NCBI RefSeq assembly: GCF_000472505.1 | Contig: NZ_AWZR01000003.1 | Coordinates: 1-64,000, forward strand | Source of the DNA: Luteimonas sp. J29 | GTDB taxonomy: Bacteria; Pseudomonadota; Gammaproteobacteria; Xanthomonadales; Xanthomonadaceae | DNA length: 64,000 nt | Direction of reading: 5' to 3' | Shown: piece by piece, positions 63,944-64,000 of the stretch | Layout: every line of letters begins with the position of its first letter | Numbering within the stretch: the stretch's first letter is position 1 | The notes under the pieces: model-generated | What the model was told of the DNA's origin: nothing | Seen by the model: the letters and a program-made list of their open reading frames with translations, nothing else | Database searches by the model: none | Position numbers and translations under genes: made by a program

Positions 63944-64000
63944 CAGCGCGCTCCCCCGGCGACGGCGCTCCCCGCTGCGGACGACGACGCCAGGGCGGAG
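63943..64000 (-). CDS. hisC: 3' end of upstream his gene, probably hisC (partial)
   Basis: The last 18 codons of a frame that ends in TGA sharing a base with the hisB ATG (TGATG). The visible end is [18 protein letters not shown]. The gene runs off the window. Operon order in related bacteria places hisC here, so the assignment is by context only. Confidence 0.5.
   Translation of the reverse strand, partial: SALASSSAAGSAVAGGAR

Overview
This is a very GC-rich bacterial chromosome segment. Gene content and order fit a gammaproteobacterium of the Xanthomonadaceae group (Lysobacter/Luteimonas/Xanthomonas-like). The supporting features are a leucine dehydrogenase with a dispersed leucine/isovalerate (Liu) pathway, a fused isobutyryl-CoA mutase, a bactofilin with a zinc-ribbon partner, EfpL, and a his operon with bifunctional HisB and HisIE. 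Several families of short palindromic (REP-like) repeats fill most spaces between genes. The taxonomic call is inference from gene content. No rRNA, tRNA or CRISPR array was recognised.

Layout. 0-6.4 kb: REP/BIME-like repeats, an exported alpha/beta hydrolase, a GH51 arabinofuranosidase and a large exported protein of unknown function. 6.4-8.0 kb: a RAYT-type Y1 transposase inside a perfect 22-bp inverted repeat, then an unknown lipoprotein. 8.25-14.8 kb: a compact six-gene island that looks like a defence system. It encodes a Dcm-like C5 methyltransferase, Vsr, an EcoRII-C-type nuclease, a GHKL (MutL/MORC-like) ATPase and two unknown proteins, all translationally coupled or closely spaced, with base composition visibly less GC-rich than its neighbours. 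A truncated gene lies at its right edge. 15-31.7 kb: icmF, a cardiolipin-synthase-like PLD protein, leucine dehydrogenase, isovaleryl-CoA dehydrogenase, a subtilisin autotransporter, a thiolase, two Ala-rich lipoproteins and the methylcrotonyl-CoA carboxylase beta subunit. 31.9-37 kb: GH8 glycosidase, bactofilin plus zinc-ribbon protein, and an FTR1 iron permease with a cytochrome c domain. 37.2-44.7 kb: a tight operon of 3-methylglutaconyl-CoA hydratase, VOC protein, MCC alpha and HMG-CoA lyase, running directly into a PAS-GGDEF-EAL protein, followed by an SDR. 44.7-51.9 kb: EfpL, DUF4105 and DUF2388 proteins, D-2-hydroxyglutarate dehydrogenase divergent from serA, a HAD phosphatase and a Nudix hydrolase. 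52-58.2 kb: amino-acid permease, NhaC antiporter and methionine-salvage genes mtnB-mtnD-mtnC with a C13 peptidase. 58.3-64 kb: a 7TM diguanylate cyclase, and on the minus strand the his operon (hisC end, hisB, hisH, hisA, hisF, hisIE).

How the genes work together. Leucine dehydrogenase, isovaleryl-CoA dehydrogenase, MCC (two subunits), methylglutaconyl-CoA hydratase, HMG-CoA lyase and thiolase together cover most of leucine degradation to acetyl-CoA. IcmF and the HSD10-like SDR fit branched-chain acyl-CoA metabolism as well. SerA and D-2-hydroxyglutarate dehydrogenase form a known functional pair. The most interesting part is the 8.25-14.8 kb island, whose gene combination I cannot match to a named defence system. 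Next in interest are the REP-like repeats that have entered the icmF reading frame at two places.
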